Program-made: the position numbers and the translations under genes
Notes under the pieces: generated by a model
What the model saw: only the letters and a program-made list of their open reading frames with translations
What the model was told of the DNA's origin: nothing
Database searches by the model: none
Part shown: positions 50,948 through 59,199 of the stretch, piece after piece
How the letters are laid out: the number at the start of each line of letters is the position of its first letter
Numbering within the stretch: the stretch's first letter is position 1
Source: Nitrospira sp.
Lineage (GTDB): Bacteria > Nitrospirota > Nitrospiria > Nitrospirales > Nitrospiraceae
DNA: 64,000 nucleotides
Assembly (NCBI GenBank): GCA_016715825.1
Contig: JADJXO010000001.1
Span: 113,501-177,500, forward strand
Direction of reading: 5' to 3'

Positions 50948-51316
50948 TTATTTCCAGAGCAAATAGGCGGTGGAGTAGCCGACCCACACGGCGGCAAGGC
51001 CAAGGACAGTATGGCCGACGACATTGCTACAGGCCAGCCAGAGTTCTCCGTCGCGTAGGAGGTTCATCGTCTCATTGCCGAATGCTGAAAAGGTCGTGAA
51101 CCCCCCCAATAACCCGACCATCAGAAAGGCTCTGTGTTCACCAGAGATGACGCCTCGATGATCGGCAAGCTCAGCCAGGAATCCGACCAACGCACAGCCC
51201 ACGATATTGACGGCCAGAGTGCCGAATGGAAACTGGATACTTTTGCTGAGCTGTTGCGCATACCCGCTCAACAGGTAACGGAGAATCGACCCGATGAACC
51301 CGCCTGTGCCGATCAA
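50948..51316 (-). CDS. crcB: Fluoride channel CrcB/Fluc
   Basis: A 122-residue membrane protein with four hydrophobic helices. The signature segments GGFIGSILRYLLSGY, FPFGTLAVNIVGCALVGF and LLGGFTTFSAFGNETMNLL are typical of Fluc channels, including the conserved Asn and the Phe-box residues. It exports fluoride ions as a dual-topology dimer. It precedes the DUF190 gene in a two-gene operon. Upstream I looked for a fluoride riboswitch and could not convince myself of one. Confidence 0.9.
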   Translation of the reverse strand: MIGTGGFIGSILRYLLSGYAQQLSKSIQFPFGTLAVNIVGCALVGFLAELADHRGVISGEHRAFLMVGLLGGFTTFSAFGNETMNLLRDGELWLACSNVVGHTVLGLAAVWVGYSTAYLLWK

Positions 51317-51469
51317 CAGAAGTGTACGCAGTGTTTGTCTCGCTCCACAAGGCTCGGTACGATTAGCGCCCCATTGTACCCAAGTGGTTGAGTCGAGTCA
51401 CGCGATCGGATGAAGCCATTTTCTGGTGCACCATGACAGACGCTATAGGAGCTTGAATCTTCGGTCTCT

Positions 51470-51499
51470 TTGCAAGCCAGAAGATCGCCGCTATAATAG
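51470..51499 (+). promoter_or_regulatory. Candidate sigma-70 promoter for hicBA
   Basis: TTGCAA (51470-51475) and TATAAT (51494-51499) are separated by 18 bases. The ATG of hicB begins at 51505, right where transcription would be expected to start, so the mRNA would be leaderless or nearly so. Elements are read directly; activity is inferred. Confidence 0.45.
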
Positions 51500-51504
51500 C
51501 TCAT

Positions 51505-51696
51505 ATGGAATCGACTCACTATATCTATTGGCAGGACAAAGAGCAGTGGCTCGGTTATCTGCAGGACTATCCGGATTATTGGACGCAGGGGCAGTCCCTC
51601 GAAGAGTTGCAGTCCCATCTCCGAGATCTTTATCAAGACCTCACCAGCGGAGAAATCCCTGGAGTCCGAAAACTCGCTGAACTGACGCTCCGGTGA
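51505..51696 (+). CDS. hicB: HicB-like antitoxin
   Basis: A 63-residue protein with the partial RNase-H-like fold of HicB antitoxins: YIYWQDKEQWLGYLQDYPDY and a TQGQSLEELQSHLRDLYQDL segment with the typical G.(S/T).EE...(L/A)....DL pattern. It neutralises the HicA toxin encoded immediately downstream. No separate DNA-binding domain is present at its C-terminus, which is short, so self-repression may require another factor. Its stop overlaps the GTG start of hicA by GTGA. ATG 51505 is close to a TATAAT box. Confidence 0.75.
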   Translation: MESTHYIYWQDKEQWLGYLQDYPDYWTQGQSLEELQSHLRDLYQDLTSGEIPGVRKLAELTLR

Positions 51697-51872
51697 AGCG
51701 AAGGGATCTGATTCGGCAACTCGAAGCCCGTGGCTGTCAGTTGGTTCGCCATGGAGGAAAGCATGACTGGTATCACAATCCCACCACAAATATGTCTCAG
51801 CCGGTTCCACGACATGCCGAGATCAATGAATATCTTGCGAAGCGCATCCTGAGGTTATTGGCCAACCCCTAG
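51693..51872 (+). CDS. hicA: HicA-like mRNA interferase toxin
   Basis: A 59-residue protein starting at GTG 51693, overlapping the antitoxin stop. It has the double-stranded RNA-binding-like fold of HicA toxins: KRRDLIRQLEARGCQLVRHG, then GGKHDWYHNP with the conserved Gly and catalytic His, and PVPRHAEINEYLAKRILRLL, the family C-terminal segment. HicA cleaves mRNA and stops growth. Normal length for the family. The preceding antitoxin gene and overlap make a functional pair likely. Confidence 0.8.
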   Translation: MKRRDLIRQLEARGCQLVRHGGKHDWYHNPTTNMSQPVPRHAEINEYLAKRILRLLANP

Positions 51873-51964
51873 TTTGCTCCATAGGCAAACTGATATGTTC
51901 CAAACATTTGACGGAGTAGGCAAGACTGCTTTTGCCTTGCCGAAGGTACCGAGGAATGCACGGA

Positions 51965-53239
51965 ATGGTGGAGATTTATACGGATGGTGCCTGCAGCGGG
52001 AATCCTGGACCAGGTGGATGGGGAGTCTTGCTGAGAAACGGCGATAGTGAAACCGAACTCTGTGGGGGTGAGCCGTCGACGACGAACAATCGGATGGAAT
52101 TACTCGCCGTGATTGAGGCGTTGCAGTCCTTCACCCAGCCGGTAACCGCTCGTGTCTACACCGACTCACAGTATGTTCAGAAGGGTATCAGTGAGTGGAT
52201 CCACAGTTGGAAGCGGCGAGGGTGGAAAACAGCCGGAAAAGAACCGGTCAAGAATGAAGATTTGTGGCGGCGGCTCGATCATCTGGCTTCGAGTCATACG
52301 CTGGAATGGCACTGGGTCAGAGGGCACAACGGACATCCGGAGAATGAACGTGTCGATGGGTTGGCTCGGGCAGGGCTCGAACAGGCTCGCCGCACGAGGC
52401 AGCCAGTCATGGGCCGAGTTGACCCACGAATACAAGCGCCGGCACCGTCGGCCGACTCTCCATCAATTATCGATATCCAACATGCTACGGTCTATCGAGG
52501 CGACACCTGTGTGTTTTCTGATTTGTCCTTCATGCTTCGGGAGGGTGAGCACGCCGCCGTTCTCGGACCCAATGGGTCGGGAAAATCGACACTCCTCAAA
52601 TTGCTCTCAGGCGATGTGCATGCCATGCCGAGAGACGACACACGGATGGTCCTGTTCGGTGATGAGCGCTGGAATGTCTGGGATGTGCGGAAGCAGATCG
52701 GCATTATTTCACACGATCTCCAGCGCGATTACCTGATCTGTGCTGAAGGACTCAATGTCATCCTATCGGGGCTCTACGCCAGCAATGACACCTACGACCA
52801 CCAAGAGTTCAGTAAAACTCAGTTGACGAGGGCCGATGAACTGATACGGGAGTTCGGTATCGAATCTTTGGCCGGTCGACGATTCGGCCATCTCTCAACC
52901 GGCGAGCAGCGGCGCTTCTTGTTGGCGAGAGCGTTGGTGCATGATCCACCGGTGCTGGTGTTCGATGAGCCAACCAGCGGGCTCGATCCCAAGGCATGCT
53001 TTCAGTACCTCGATCTATTACGGGCTCAGATTGCAAAAGGCAAGACCGTTCTCCTTGTGACGCATCACCTCCATGAAATTCCCCCGGAGATCGAACGTGT
53101 GATCTTCTTGAAGGAAGGGAAGATACTCGCCGACGGTCAGAAATCTGCGTTGTTGACCAACGATCGAGTCAGCACCCTCTTCGAGAGCAAGATGACCCTG
53201 GTCCAGGCCAACGGCTGGTATCAAGCCTTGCCAGGCTAA
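51965..53239 (+). CDS. RNase HI-ABC ATPase fusion
   Basis: A 424-residue single frame joining two complete domains. Residues 1-~142 are RNase HI with all four catalytic acids: D7 (YTDGAC), E45 (NNRMEL), D67 (YTDSQY) and D131 (NERVDG). A ~25-residue linker follows. Residues ~168-424 are an ABC ATPase with Walker A GPNGSGKST (201-209), signature LSTGEQRR, Walker B VLVFDEP and the H-loop THH. No permease gene is adjacent and no membrane segment is seen. RNase HI removes RNA from RNA-DNA hybrids; what the ATPase adds is unknown. ATG 51965 is chosen after a GAGG sequence. No stop or shift separates the domains. Confidence 0.88.
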   Translation: MVEIYTDGACSGNPGPGGWGVLLRNGDSETELCGGEPSTTNNRMELLAVIEALQSFTQPVTARVYTDSQYVQKGISEWIHSWKRRGWKTAGKEPVKNEDLWRRLDHLASSHTLEWHWVRGHNGHPENERVDGLARAGLEQARRTRQPVMGRVDPRIQAPAPSADSPSIIDIQHATVYRGDTCVFSDLSFMLREGEHAAVLGPNGSGKSTLLKLLSGDVHAMPRDDTRMVLFGDERWNVWDVRKQIGIISHDLQRDYLICAEGLNVILSGLYASNDTYDHQEFSKTQLTRADELIREFGIESLAGRRFGHLSTGEQRRFLLARALVHDPPVLVFDEPTSGLDPKACFQYLDLLRAQIAKGKTVLLVTHHLHEIPPEIERVIFLKEGKILADGQKSALLTNDRVSTLFESKMTLVQANGWYQALPG

Positions 53240-53342
53240 AGTCCTAGGGGCGAGCTCCACGATTTCTTACAAAATACCGCGGCTTTGACGAATGTGGCTT
53301 CGAGAGCTAGGCTTTTGATGCCCGTCATTCGCAGAAGCCAGC

Positions 53343-54236
53343 ATGCACCCAGAGCTCTCGATAAGTAAGCACTCTCGATCCCCGTGCGCCATCCTTTTCC
53401 TCTTCACCTGTTTTGGAACAACCTATGGTTCCCTCGAGATGAGTCTGGCGGAAACCTGGATTTGTCCTCGTCCTGGTCAGCCGAATCTGTATACCGACCG
53501 TGAATATCCAGGTTGTCGTCAACTGGGTGAACCAAAGACCTATTCACCCCTTCAGATTTCTCCTTCATCACGACCTGCGCAACCAGCTACGGTGCGGCCA
53601 TCAGCGTCAAGCACGATCACCCTTCATCCGCCCTCACAAGGTCATGGCAGGAAACCCATGCCTTTCGTTGAGACCGCCTTCTCATTCCCCATATTGGGCG
53701 TGACACAGCCCAAGGCAGGTTTCATCACCGGGTCATGGATTGGGTTAATGGCGCATCTTACCGTGACCTATAAGGCGGACGGGAACGGGCCGGAGGTGAT
53801 TCCCGATTCGAACATGATGCCGGTGTCGGTCCATTCATTGTGGACGGCTGTTGCCGCCGCGTCCCAGGCTGTGGGGTACGACCCACGATACCTTTCTGTT
53901 CGATTATTGATTCCAACGCCAATGGAAGGGCCTAGTGCGGGCGGAATATTCGCCGTTGCTATCGCCGCGGCCTTGCTTGGCGATTCGATTCGCCCAGATG
54001 TCTGTATGTCGGGGACGATTGAGCCAGATCTAGAGATCAGGCCTGTAGGAGGATTGATCGATAAGATGGGGGCCTGCCGCGATCTCCGAAAGACCACGAT
54101 GATCGTGCCCGACGGGTTGGACAACAGTCATCTTGGTTTTAGCGGTGCCGAACGATCCATTGGGGTGATCCAAGTGTACTCACTCGCAGAAGCCTATAGC
54201 GCTGCGACCGGTCAAGCACTTCGGCCCGCACCGTAA
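53343..54236 (+). CDS. Exported Lon-like S16 serine protease domain
   Basis: A 297-residue protein. The N-terminus has a hydrophobic segment (AILFLFTCFGTTYG) consistent with a signal peptide. The C-terminal ~180 residues match the Lon proteolytic domain. The catalytic Ser is S198 in MEGPSAGG and the catalytic Lys K241 in GGLIDKM, exactly 43 residues apart, as in E. coli Lon. There is no AAA+ ATPase or Lon N-domain, so it is a stand-alone protease unit, perhaps in the periplasm. The middle region (~60-110) is Ser/Pro-rich. The substrate and any ATP-dependent partner are unknown. Confidence 0.75.
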   Translation: MHPELSISKHSRSPCAILFLFTCFGTTYGSLEMSLAETWICPRPGQPNLYTDREYPGCRQLGEPKTYSPLQISPSSRPAQPATVRPSASSTITLHPPSQGHGRKPMPFVETAFSFPILGVTQPKAGFITGSWIGLMAHLTVTYKADGNGPEVIPDSNMMPVSVHSLWTAVAAASQAVGYDPRYLSVRLLIPTPMEGPSAGGIFAVAIAAALLGDSIRPDVCMSGTIEPDLEIRPVGGLIDKMGACRDLRKTTMIVPDGLDNSHLGFSGAERSIGVIQVYSLAEAYSAATGQALRPAP

Positions 54237-54259
54237 TAATCAACAGAGGAGGAGGAATC

Positions 54260-54661
54260 ATGCAGCTTCACGCACACAAGTCAGAGCAATCCGTGAGACC
54301 GGTGTCGACAAGATCTGTTAGATTCATGGTCCTCGCTCTCAGTCTTCTTGTACCGGCGGCCTGGGCTGCTGAACCGGTGAAGATCAGTTCGTTAGAAACG
54401 TATCCCGAAGCGTACAAGATGAAGGTCGTCCAGGTGGAGGGCACGGTCAGTAATTACCAAATGCATCATTTCATCGGGAACAATACGAAGTTGGAGAAGT
54501 GCATCCAAGACTTTATGGTCGACGATGGGACCGGCATAATCCGGGCGAGCTATGCAGCGCTCTGTCAGATGGGACCAGTCATGCTCCGAGACGGCGATGA
54601 GGTTACGATCGAGGGGCACTATTTGGGGACGTTGGATGTGAGAGTAGTGAGGAAGCGCTAG
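54260..54661 (+). CDS. Exported OB-fold-like protein
   Basis: A 133-residue protein with an N-terminal hydrophobic signal (FMVLALSLLVPAAWA), then PVKISSLETYPEAYKMKVVQ. The rest reads as strands of an OB-fold nucleic-acid-binding-like domain (VQVEGTVSNYQMHHFIGNNT, DDGTGIIRASY, GDEVTIEGHYLGTLDVRVV). The same fold occurs in exported bacterial proteins of unknown role. It starts 23 bases after the Lon-like gene behind a GGAGGAGGAA ribosome binding site, so it may be co-expressed. Function unknown. Confidence 0.72.
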   Translation: MQLHAHKSEQSVRPVSTRSVRFMVLALSLLVPAAWAAEPVKISSLETYPEAYKMKVVQVEGTVSNYQMHHFIGNNTKLEKCIQDFMVDDGTGIIRASYAALCQMGPVMLRDGDEVTIEGHYLGTLDVRVVRKR

Positions 54662-54704
54662 GTGAGTTTGGTAACCATACCAAGGGACTATGGATACAGT
54701 TCGA

Positions 54705-54732
54705 GTAGGATCGGTCCTATGACCGATCCTAC
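54705..54732 (+). terminator. Rho-independent terminator, convergent
   Basis: A 12-bp perfect stem (54705-54716 with 54721-54732) around a CTAT loop, followed on the plus strand by TTCTTT. It lies after the OB-fold gene and reaches the stop codon of the FUN14 gene on the opposite strand, so it may serve both directions. The T-run is stronger on the plus strand. Confidence 0.65.
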
Positions 54733-55175
54733 TTCTTTAGAAATCCAAACAAGGTTCCGGCGGCGCCAGCGCCGATCGAGGAAAGGTACCCGGTCGCCAC
54801 TTCCTTGAGACCGTGAGCTTTGCCGCGCGCCCAATCGAGGGTATGTGTCACATCCGCTTGGATCAAGTTCCACTCCAGGTGAATCCAGCCGGTGCTTTTC
54901 AAGACAAACACGAGCGCAGCTAATGCGGCTGTGATCAGCAAGGCGAGCATCAAAGTTTTTCGAAGCGCCCATCCGATGAGGAACCCGCCAAGGAAACTGG
55001 CGCCTCCGCGAGCGAGCGCCGGGGATGTCATGTCGCTGAGCCAGGTCCCAAACCCAGCCACGGTCGTTGCGCCGGCGGCGAGAAACGGTTTGGCTGTCCA
55101 TGGAGGACTGGTGAGAATCGTACCGAAGGTCTTCCCAAAGAACCCGCTGTGCGCTGTGCTTTGTATGGCGCTCAT
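54729..55175 (-). CDS. FUN14-like membrane protein
   Basis: A 148-residue protein with hydrophobic helices, including GASFLGGFLIGWALRKTLML and LALLITAALAALVFVLKSTG. The GGFLIGWALRK pattern and Gly-rich helices recall the FUN14 family, which in mitochondria acts at membranes; bacterial roles are unknown. Its ATG overlaps the stop of the metallopeptidase gene upstream by 4 bases. Probably an inner-membrane protein. FUN14 assignment is by pattern only. Confidence 0.65.
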   Translation of the reverse strand: MSAIQSTAHSGFFGKTFGTILTSPPWTAKPFLAAGATTVAGFGTWLSDMTSPALARGGASFLGGFLIGWALRKTLMLALLITAALAALVFVLKSTGWIHLEWNLIQADVTHTLDWARGKAHGLKEVATGYLSSIGAGAAGTLFGFLKK

Positions 55176-56044
55176 AATCGATTCCCCTCAAATGTGTTGC
55201 AGACGGCAGGATCGCCCGACTCCAGCCCACGTTTGAGCCACGTCATCCGTTGTTCCGATGAGCCGTGGGTCCAACTTTCCGGCTGCACGTGGCCCCGTGA
55301 CATTTCCTGCAGCCGATCATCTCCGATAGCCGCTGCTGCCCGTAGCCCCTCCTCGAAATCTCCCGGTTCGATCAAATTGCGTTCTTGTTTGGCGTGGTAG
55401 CCCCACACACCGGCATAACAGTCGGCCTGAAGTTCCATCCGAACTGAAAGGGCATTCCCTTCCGCTTGGGAGGCCTGTCGCTGAAGGCGGTGCACTTTCT
55501 CCGCGACGCCGAGAAGATTTTGTACGTGATGGCCGACCTCATGCGCAATCACATAGGCTTGGGCAAAGTCGCCAGCTGCCCCTAAACGATGCGCCATCTC
55601 GTCGAAAAATGCAAGATCAAGGTACACTCGGTGATCGTTGGGACAATAGAAGGGACCGACGGCCGACGAGGTCGTGCCGCAAGCGGATTGCACGGCGCCG
55701 GTGAACAGAACCATGCGCGGGTCTTCGTAACGGGGACCAAGGAGCGTGCGCCAGGTAGTTTCGGTATCAGCCAGGACGACCGAAGCAAATTTGCCGAGAT
55801 GGTCGCTTGGCGCGCCGACGGGTCCGGACTCCGATGGGGCCGACGGCGACATGGTCTCAGTCACGCTCTGGACCCCGTTGATCATATTGAAGACGGTCAA
55901 GGGATTGGCTCCGGTGAAATAGCTGACGGCCAGCACGAGCACAATCGTCCCGATGCCGAGGCCGCCTCTGCCTCCGAGGCGGGCAGGCCCCATACCGCGA
56001 CGATCCTCAATGTTGTCGCTTCCCCGCTGGTCTTCGATACGCAT
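55172..56044 (-). CDS. Neutral zinc metallopeptidase, YpfJ family
   Basis: A 290-residue protein. The N-terminus has a Gly-rich segment and one membrane helix (GIGTIVLVLAVSYFTG). The catalytic motif HEVGHHVQNLLG and a downstream MELQADCYAGVWGYH segment fit the YpfJ/KPN_02809 neutral zinc metallopeptidase family, in which the His-Glu-x-x-His binds zinc. The active site is probably outside the cytoplasm. It overlaps the FUN14-like gene by 4 bases, so the two are a coupled pair. Substrate unknown. Confidence 0.85.
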   Translation of the reverse strand: MRIEDQRGSDNIEDRRGMGPARLGGRGGLGIGTIVLVLAVSYFTGANPLTVFNMINGVQSVTETMSPSAPSESGPVGAPSDHLGKFASVVLADTETTWRTLLGPRYEDPRMVLFTGAVQSACGTTSSAVGPFYCPNDHRVYLDLAFFDEMAHRLGAAGDFAQAYVIAHEVGHHVQNLLGVAEKVHRLQRQASQAEGNALSVRMELQADCYAGVWGYHAKQERNLIEPGDFEEGLRAAAAIGDDRLQEMSRGHVQPESWTHGSSEQRMTWLKRGLESGDPAVCNTFEGNRL

Positions 56045-56068
56045 AGCCGTTCCTCTCGCGTCTGGAAA

Positions 56069-56725
56069 TTAGTCCGATTCTTTTTCCATCGACTGAATGA
56101 ACTTGTCGGCTTCGGCAATGGACCGGTTCATATCCTTGACCAACTGATCGACCTGCGCATCGACCTTGACCAGTTCGCCCTTGATAGCAGCCAGCGCTCG
56201 AGCATTCAGATTATGTTTGAGGTAGAGCACCTGATCGCGCAGTGGTTTGAGGACCGGTTCGATTCGTTGTTCAGCCCGTTTCATCGCCGCGAGCATGTCT
56301 TTGTAGCGGCTTTTTGTTTGAGTGAGTTTGGCTTGGCTCTTCCGTCGCAGGTCGGTGCTGGAGTACTGGCCGAGTTCTTGTTCCCATTCCGAGAAGAGTG
56401 CGCCGGCGACGCTCTCGACATCCTGGATCCGTTTTTTGACCGCCTCCGCACTGTCTTCGCTGGTCTCCAGTTCCCCACTCAGTTTCTTGTAGGTATCTTC
56501 CAGGTCGCCTCCTTCGTAGGACACGACTTTTCCAAATTTCTCCAAGGTGGTTTGAATCTCTTGCTTGGCCTCTTCCTGCGCATCGCGCGCGGACTTGACG
56601 CGGCTGCTCAGAATGTCGCGTTTGGCGTAGCCCATTTTTTCCATCGTGGCGATGTAGGCTTTGTCGCAAGAGGAAAGAGCAAACGGGATGAACAGCAACA
56701 TGACGGCTAGCACGACTTGCAACAT
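56069..56725 (-). CDS. DUF2959-like lipoprotein
   Basis: A 218-residue protein. Its signal MLQVVLAVMLLFIPFALSSC ends in a Cys suggesting a lipoprotein. The body is a coiled coil with Lys/Glu-rich helices, including EKMGYAKRDILSSRVKSARD, a segment typical of DUF2959, whose function is unknown. ATG 56725 follows GGAGAGGTG. The gene is 24 bases upstream of the metallopeptidase gene on the same strand, so a three-gene envelope operon (DUF2959-like, metallopeptidase, FUN14-like) is likely. Confidence 0.75.
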   Translation of the reverse strand: MLQVVLAVMLLFIPFALSSCDKAYIATMEKMGYAKRDILSSRVKSARDAQEEAKQEIQTTLEKFGKVVSYEGGDLEDTYKKLSGELETSEDSAEAVKKRIQDVESVAGALFSEWEQELGQYSSTDLRRKSQAKLTQTKSRYKDMLAAMKRAEQRIEPVLKPLRDQVLYLKHNLNARALAAIKGELVKVDAQVDQLVKDMNRSIAEADKFIQSMEKESD

Positions 56726-56892
56726 GATCACCTCTCCCAATAAAACCACAACAAACGATCAAGGACGCTCAGACAGAGACCAACAGAGGGCATCATAACC
56801 GATCTCAGTCCGGCGGGGAAAGACCCTAGGTTGCCATTCTCAGCGAACAGCAATTGGTAGAAACGGCAAGGTGGTCGCGCTATAGTGTGGAC

Positions 56893-57456
56893 ATGCAGTT
56901 CCTCTCTCACAGCGTTGTCTCCGGGGTGCTGATCATACTGCTGATGTCGGGCTGCGCTTCTCACCGTGTGGTTCCTGACGAGCTGGAGACGATGATTGAC
57001 CGAACGGTGACGTTTCGAGAAGTGATCGAAGTCCCCGAGTCGTATCAAGGGCGAATCCTGGTCGTGGGTGGTGAGGTGCTGAAGGCCAAACGACTGAAAG
57101 ATGGAACACAGATTGAGCTTCTGCAGTTGCCGCTCGATAAGGACGAAAGACCGATCCTGAATCGTCAACGATCAGACGGGCGCTTCTTTGCCATCCAGCG
57201 GGAATTTCTCGACCCCGCCACCATTGCGCCGGGGACCATGATGACCATCGTCGGGGAAGTGTCTGAGGCTAAGACCGAACATCTCGACGAGGTTGAGTAT
57301 CGGTATCCGGTCTTGATCGCGAAACATCTTCATGCCTGGCGGGATGAATCCGATGGCTATGCCCGTCCCTATCCCTACCCCCGGTTTTCAATTGGAATCG
57401 GAGGGGGCACAGGTGGCAGAATCGGCGCTGGCGGAGGGTTCGGCATCGGATTTTGA
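56893..57456 (+). CDS. Slp-type outer-membrane lipoprotein
   Basis: A 187-residue protein with lipoprotein signal VVSGVLIILLMSGC. The mature N-terminus has the DRTVTFREVIEVPESYQG segment and VGGEVLKAKRLKDGTQIELL typical of the Slp (starvation lipoprotein) family. A Gly-rich C-terminus (GGGTGGRIGAGGGFGIGF) may be flexible. Slp proteins are outer-membrane lipoproteins of unclear role. ATG 56893 is preferred over an upstream codon without signal. Divergent from the DUF2959-like gene. Confidence 0.82.
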   Translation: MQFLSHSVVSGVLIILLMSGCASHRVVPDELETMIDRTVTFREVIEVPESYQGRILVVGGEVLKAKRLKDGTQIELLQLPLDKDERPILNRQRSDGRFFAIQREFLDPATIAPGTMMTIVGEVSEAKTEHLDEVEYRYPVLIAKHLHAWRDESDGYARPYPYPRFSIGIGGGTGGRIGAGGGFGIGF

Positions 57457-57694
57457 ACATGGAAAAGAATGGGGTGTATCATGCGCAACGCATCTCTATC
57501 GTCAACTACGAAATCGATTAATGTCTACTGTTTCATTCTTGGACGCTCCCGCTGGTCCATCATCCACGTGGTTTTCTACTCCATTGATTTCTATCGACAA
57601 ACCGTCAACGTCTCATCACCTCGATGATATCCTTCCGCAGGGGAAATCCCTGAGAGGGTCACAACGTCCTCTTGCGCGCATGGAATCGCCCATG

Positions 57695-57720
57695 ATATGC
57701 AAGCATATGTGAGGATATGC
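57695..57720. promoter_or_regulatory. Candidate operator of the ribbon-helix-helix-like gene
   Basis: ATATGC-AA-GCATAT (57695-57708) is a perfect 6+6 inverted repeat, and a third ATATGC follows at 57715-57720, in phase at 20 bases. It lies 32 bases before the start of a small ribbon-helix-helix-like protein. Such proteins often bind repeated hexamers near their own gene. Repeats are seen directly; binding is inferred. Confidence 0.45.
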
Positions 57721-57752
57721 TGAGTCCGTCATGTTATGAAGGAGAAGGTTAC

Positions 57753-57980
57753 ATGAAACATACACAGCAGGTCACAAAACGAAAAGAGAGAGTCACGCTG
57801 TCTCTCTCAGCCGATATGGTGGAGCGGTTGCGTACCGTCGTCTACTGGAGTCCCAAGCTGACCCTCACTGGTGTCGTCGAATCGGCGATTCTGGTGGGCT
57901 TGAGCAAGCTGGAGAAGGGAAAGCGGTTCAAAAAGAGAAAAGGCAAGTTGCCTGTCGGTCGTCCACGCAAAGACCAGTAG
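57753..57980 (+). CDS. Ribbon-helix-helix-like DNA-binding protein
   Basis: A 75-residue basic protein. KRKERVTLSLSADMVERLRT fits the strand and first helix of a CopG/Arc-type ribbon-helix-helix, and LTGVVESAILVGLSKLEK is a suitable second helix. The C-terminus is basic with GRPRKD, an AT-hook-like tail that could bind the minor groove. ATG 57753 has a GAAGGAGAAGG ribosome binding site. No toxin gene follows, so an antitoxin role is not evident; a small chromosomal regulator is as likely. The preceding palindrome suggests autoregulation. Confidence 0.72.
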   Translation: MKHTQQVTKRKERVTLSLSADMVERLRTVVYWSPKLTLTGVVESAILVGLSKLEKGKRFKKRKGKLPVGRPRKDQ

Positions 57981-58262
57981 GTATGAAGGTTTTGCGATCT
58001 CAATAACGTTCTCCCGATCTTTTCAGAGGTGATTGCCGTATAGGGGAATGGACGAATGTGGATCTGATCCGTTCCGTACCGGCATCTTCAATATAGTCGG
58101 GGTTGTGTTTTGGATTTCCTAGACCGGTTCGCTTCAACACTCCTCTTCTGTATCTGAGGCTCTACGACTGAACCGCATCACGTGAGGTCCCACGAGATGC
58201 CCGGTTTGTCGCTCACGTCGTAATGTTCAGTTTTCTCGCCCCCCATCCATGTTTTTCCTACA
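57981..58262. other. Intergenic stretch, nothing supported
   Basis: About 280 bases between the ribbon-helix-helix-like gene and the interrupted desaturase-like gene. No frame, stem or repeat is convincing. A promoter for the following cluster would be expected here, but I could not place it. Confidence 0.4.
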
Positions 58263-59193
58263 ATGGGAATCATGGATGTCCTGCATAGACAGCTCCCCAA
58301 ATCTGCAACCGGCCTCATGAGACGGATCGTCCAATATGGGTCCTATCCTGTCATCTTGCTTGGTAGTGTGTGGGGCAACCTGCGTCTCACGGAAGCAGGA
58401 GCGGGATTACTCATTTCCACGTATCTTCCGGTCACCACTGGTTCATTGCTGGTCATCTGGCTCGAGCATCCAGATGCCCTATCGAACCTCATGGAAGCCA
58501 TCTGGGAAGGACGTGGCTGAAGATTCGGTATTCCTCGCCCTGGTGCATGTCCTGTGGCCTAAGCTGCTCACGATCAGCGTTGCCTTCGTCCTGTTCGAGC
58601 TATGGAATGGAAGCGACCGGCCTACCAGCAGCTGGTGGCCTTGCGAATGGCCTGTCCCAGTGCAAACTCTCCTGATGGCACTCATGGTCGATAGCACGCG
58701 GTACTGGCTCCATCGCATCAGCCATGAATGGGGGTCGCTCTGGCGGTTCCACGCCGTACATCATCCCCCGCACCGGCTTTATACGTTGAATGTCGGTCGA
58801 TTTCATCCCGTCGATAAGGGGCTACAGTTCCTGCTTGACTCACTGCCGTTCATCATCTTGAGCGTCCCGCCGGCCGTTCTCAGTCTCTATTTCGTGTTCT
58901 ATGCATTGAACGGGTTCTTTCAGCATTCCAATGCCGACGTTAAGTTGGGTTGGCTCAACTATGTGATGAGTGGTCCAGAGCTGCATCGTTGGCACCACTC
59001 CATGTGGTCGCAGGAATCCAATAACAACTACGGGAATCATCTCATCGTCTGGGATTCTCTGTTTGGCACTCGCTATCTGCCTGCGGATCGTGAAGTCGAC
59101 GTGCTGGGACTGGTCCACCGCCAGTACCCCACCGGGTTTCTGGATCAGATGGCCGCGCCCTTTCATTCTGGGCTGGACAAAGCGACTGCGTGA
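58263..59193 (+). pseudogene. Sterol desaturase/fatty acid hydroxylase-like gene, frameshifted
   Basis: The first frame (58263-58520) encodes two membrane helices and ends in TGA. The family continues in the +1 frame, from about 58505, as AEDSVFLALVHVLWPKLL and on to 59193. It has the His clusters of the membrane di-iron enzymes: HRISHEW, HAVHH and HRWHH. Removing one base (the GGG at 58503-58505 is a good candidate) would join the frames into a ~310-residue protein. It is the first of three interrupted genes in a row. Substrate, a sterol, fatty acid or related lipid, cannot be told. Confidence 0.75.
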
Positions 59194-59199
59194 TCCTGT

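Noticed and set aside
51317..51420. Possible fluoride riboswitch before crcB
   Set aside because: I looked for the conserved fluoride riboswitch core on the minus strand and did not find it.
57332..57712. Plus-strand frame overlapping the Slp gene end and spacer
   Set aside because: Composition is atypical, the start lies within the Slp gene, and the region before the ribbon-helix-helix gene carries operator-like repeats.
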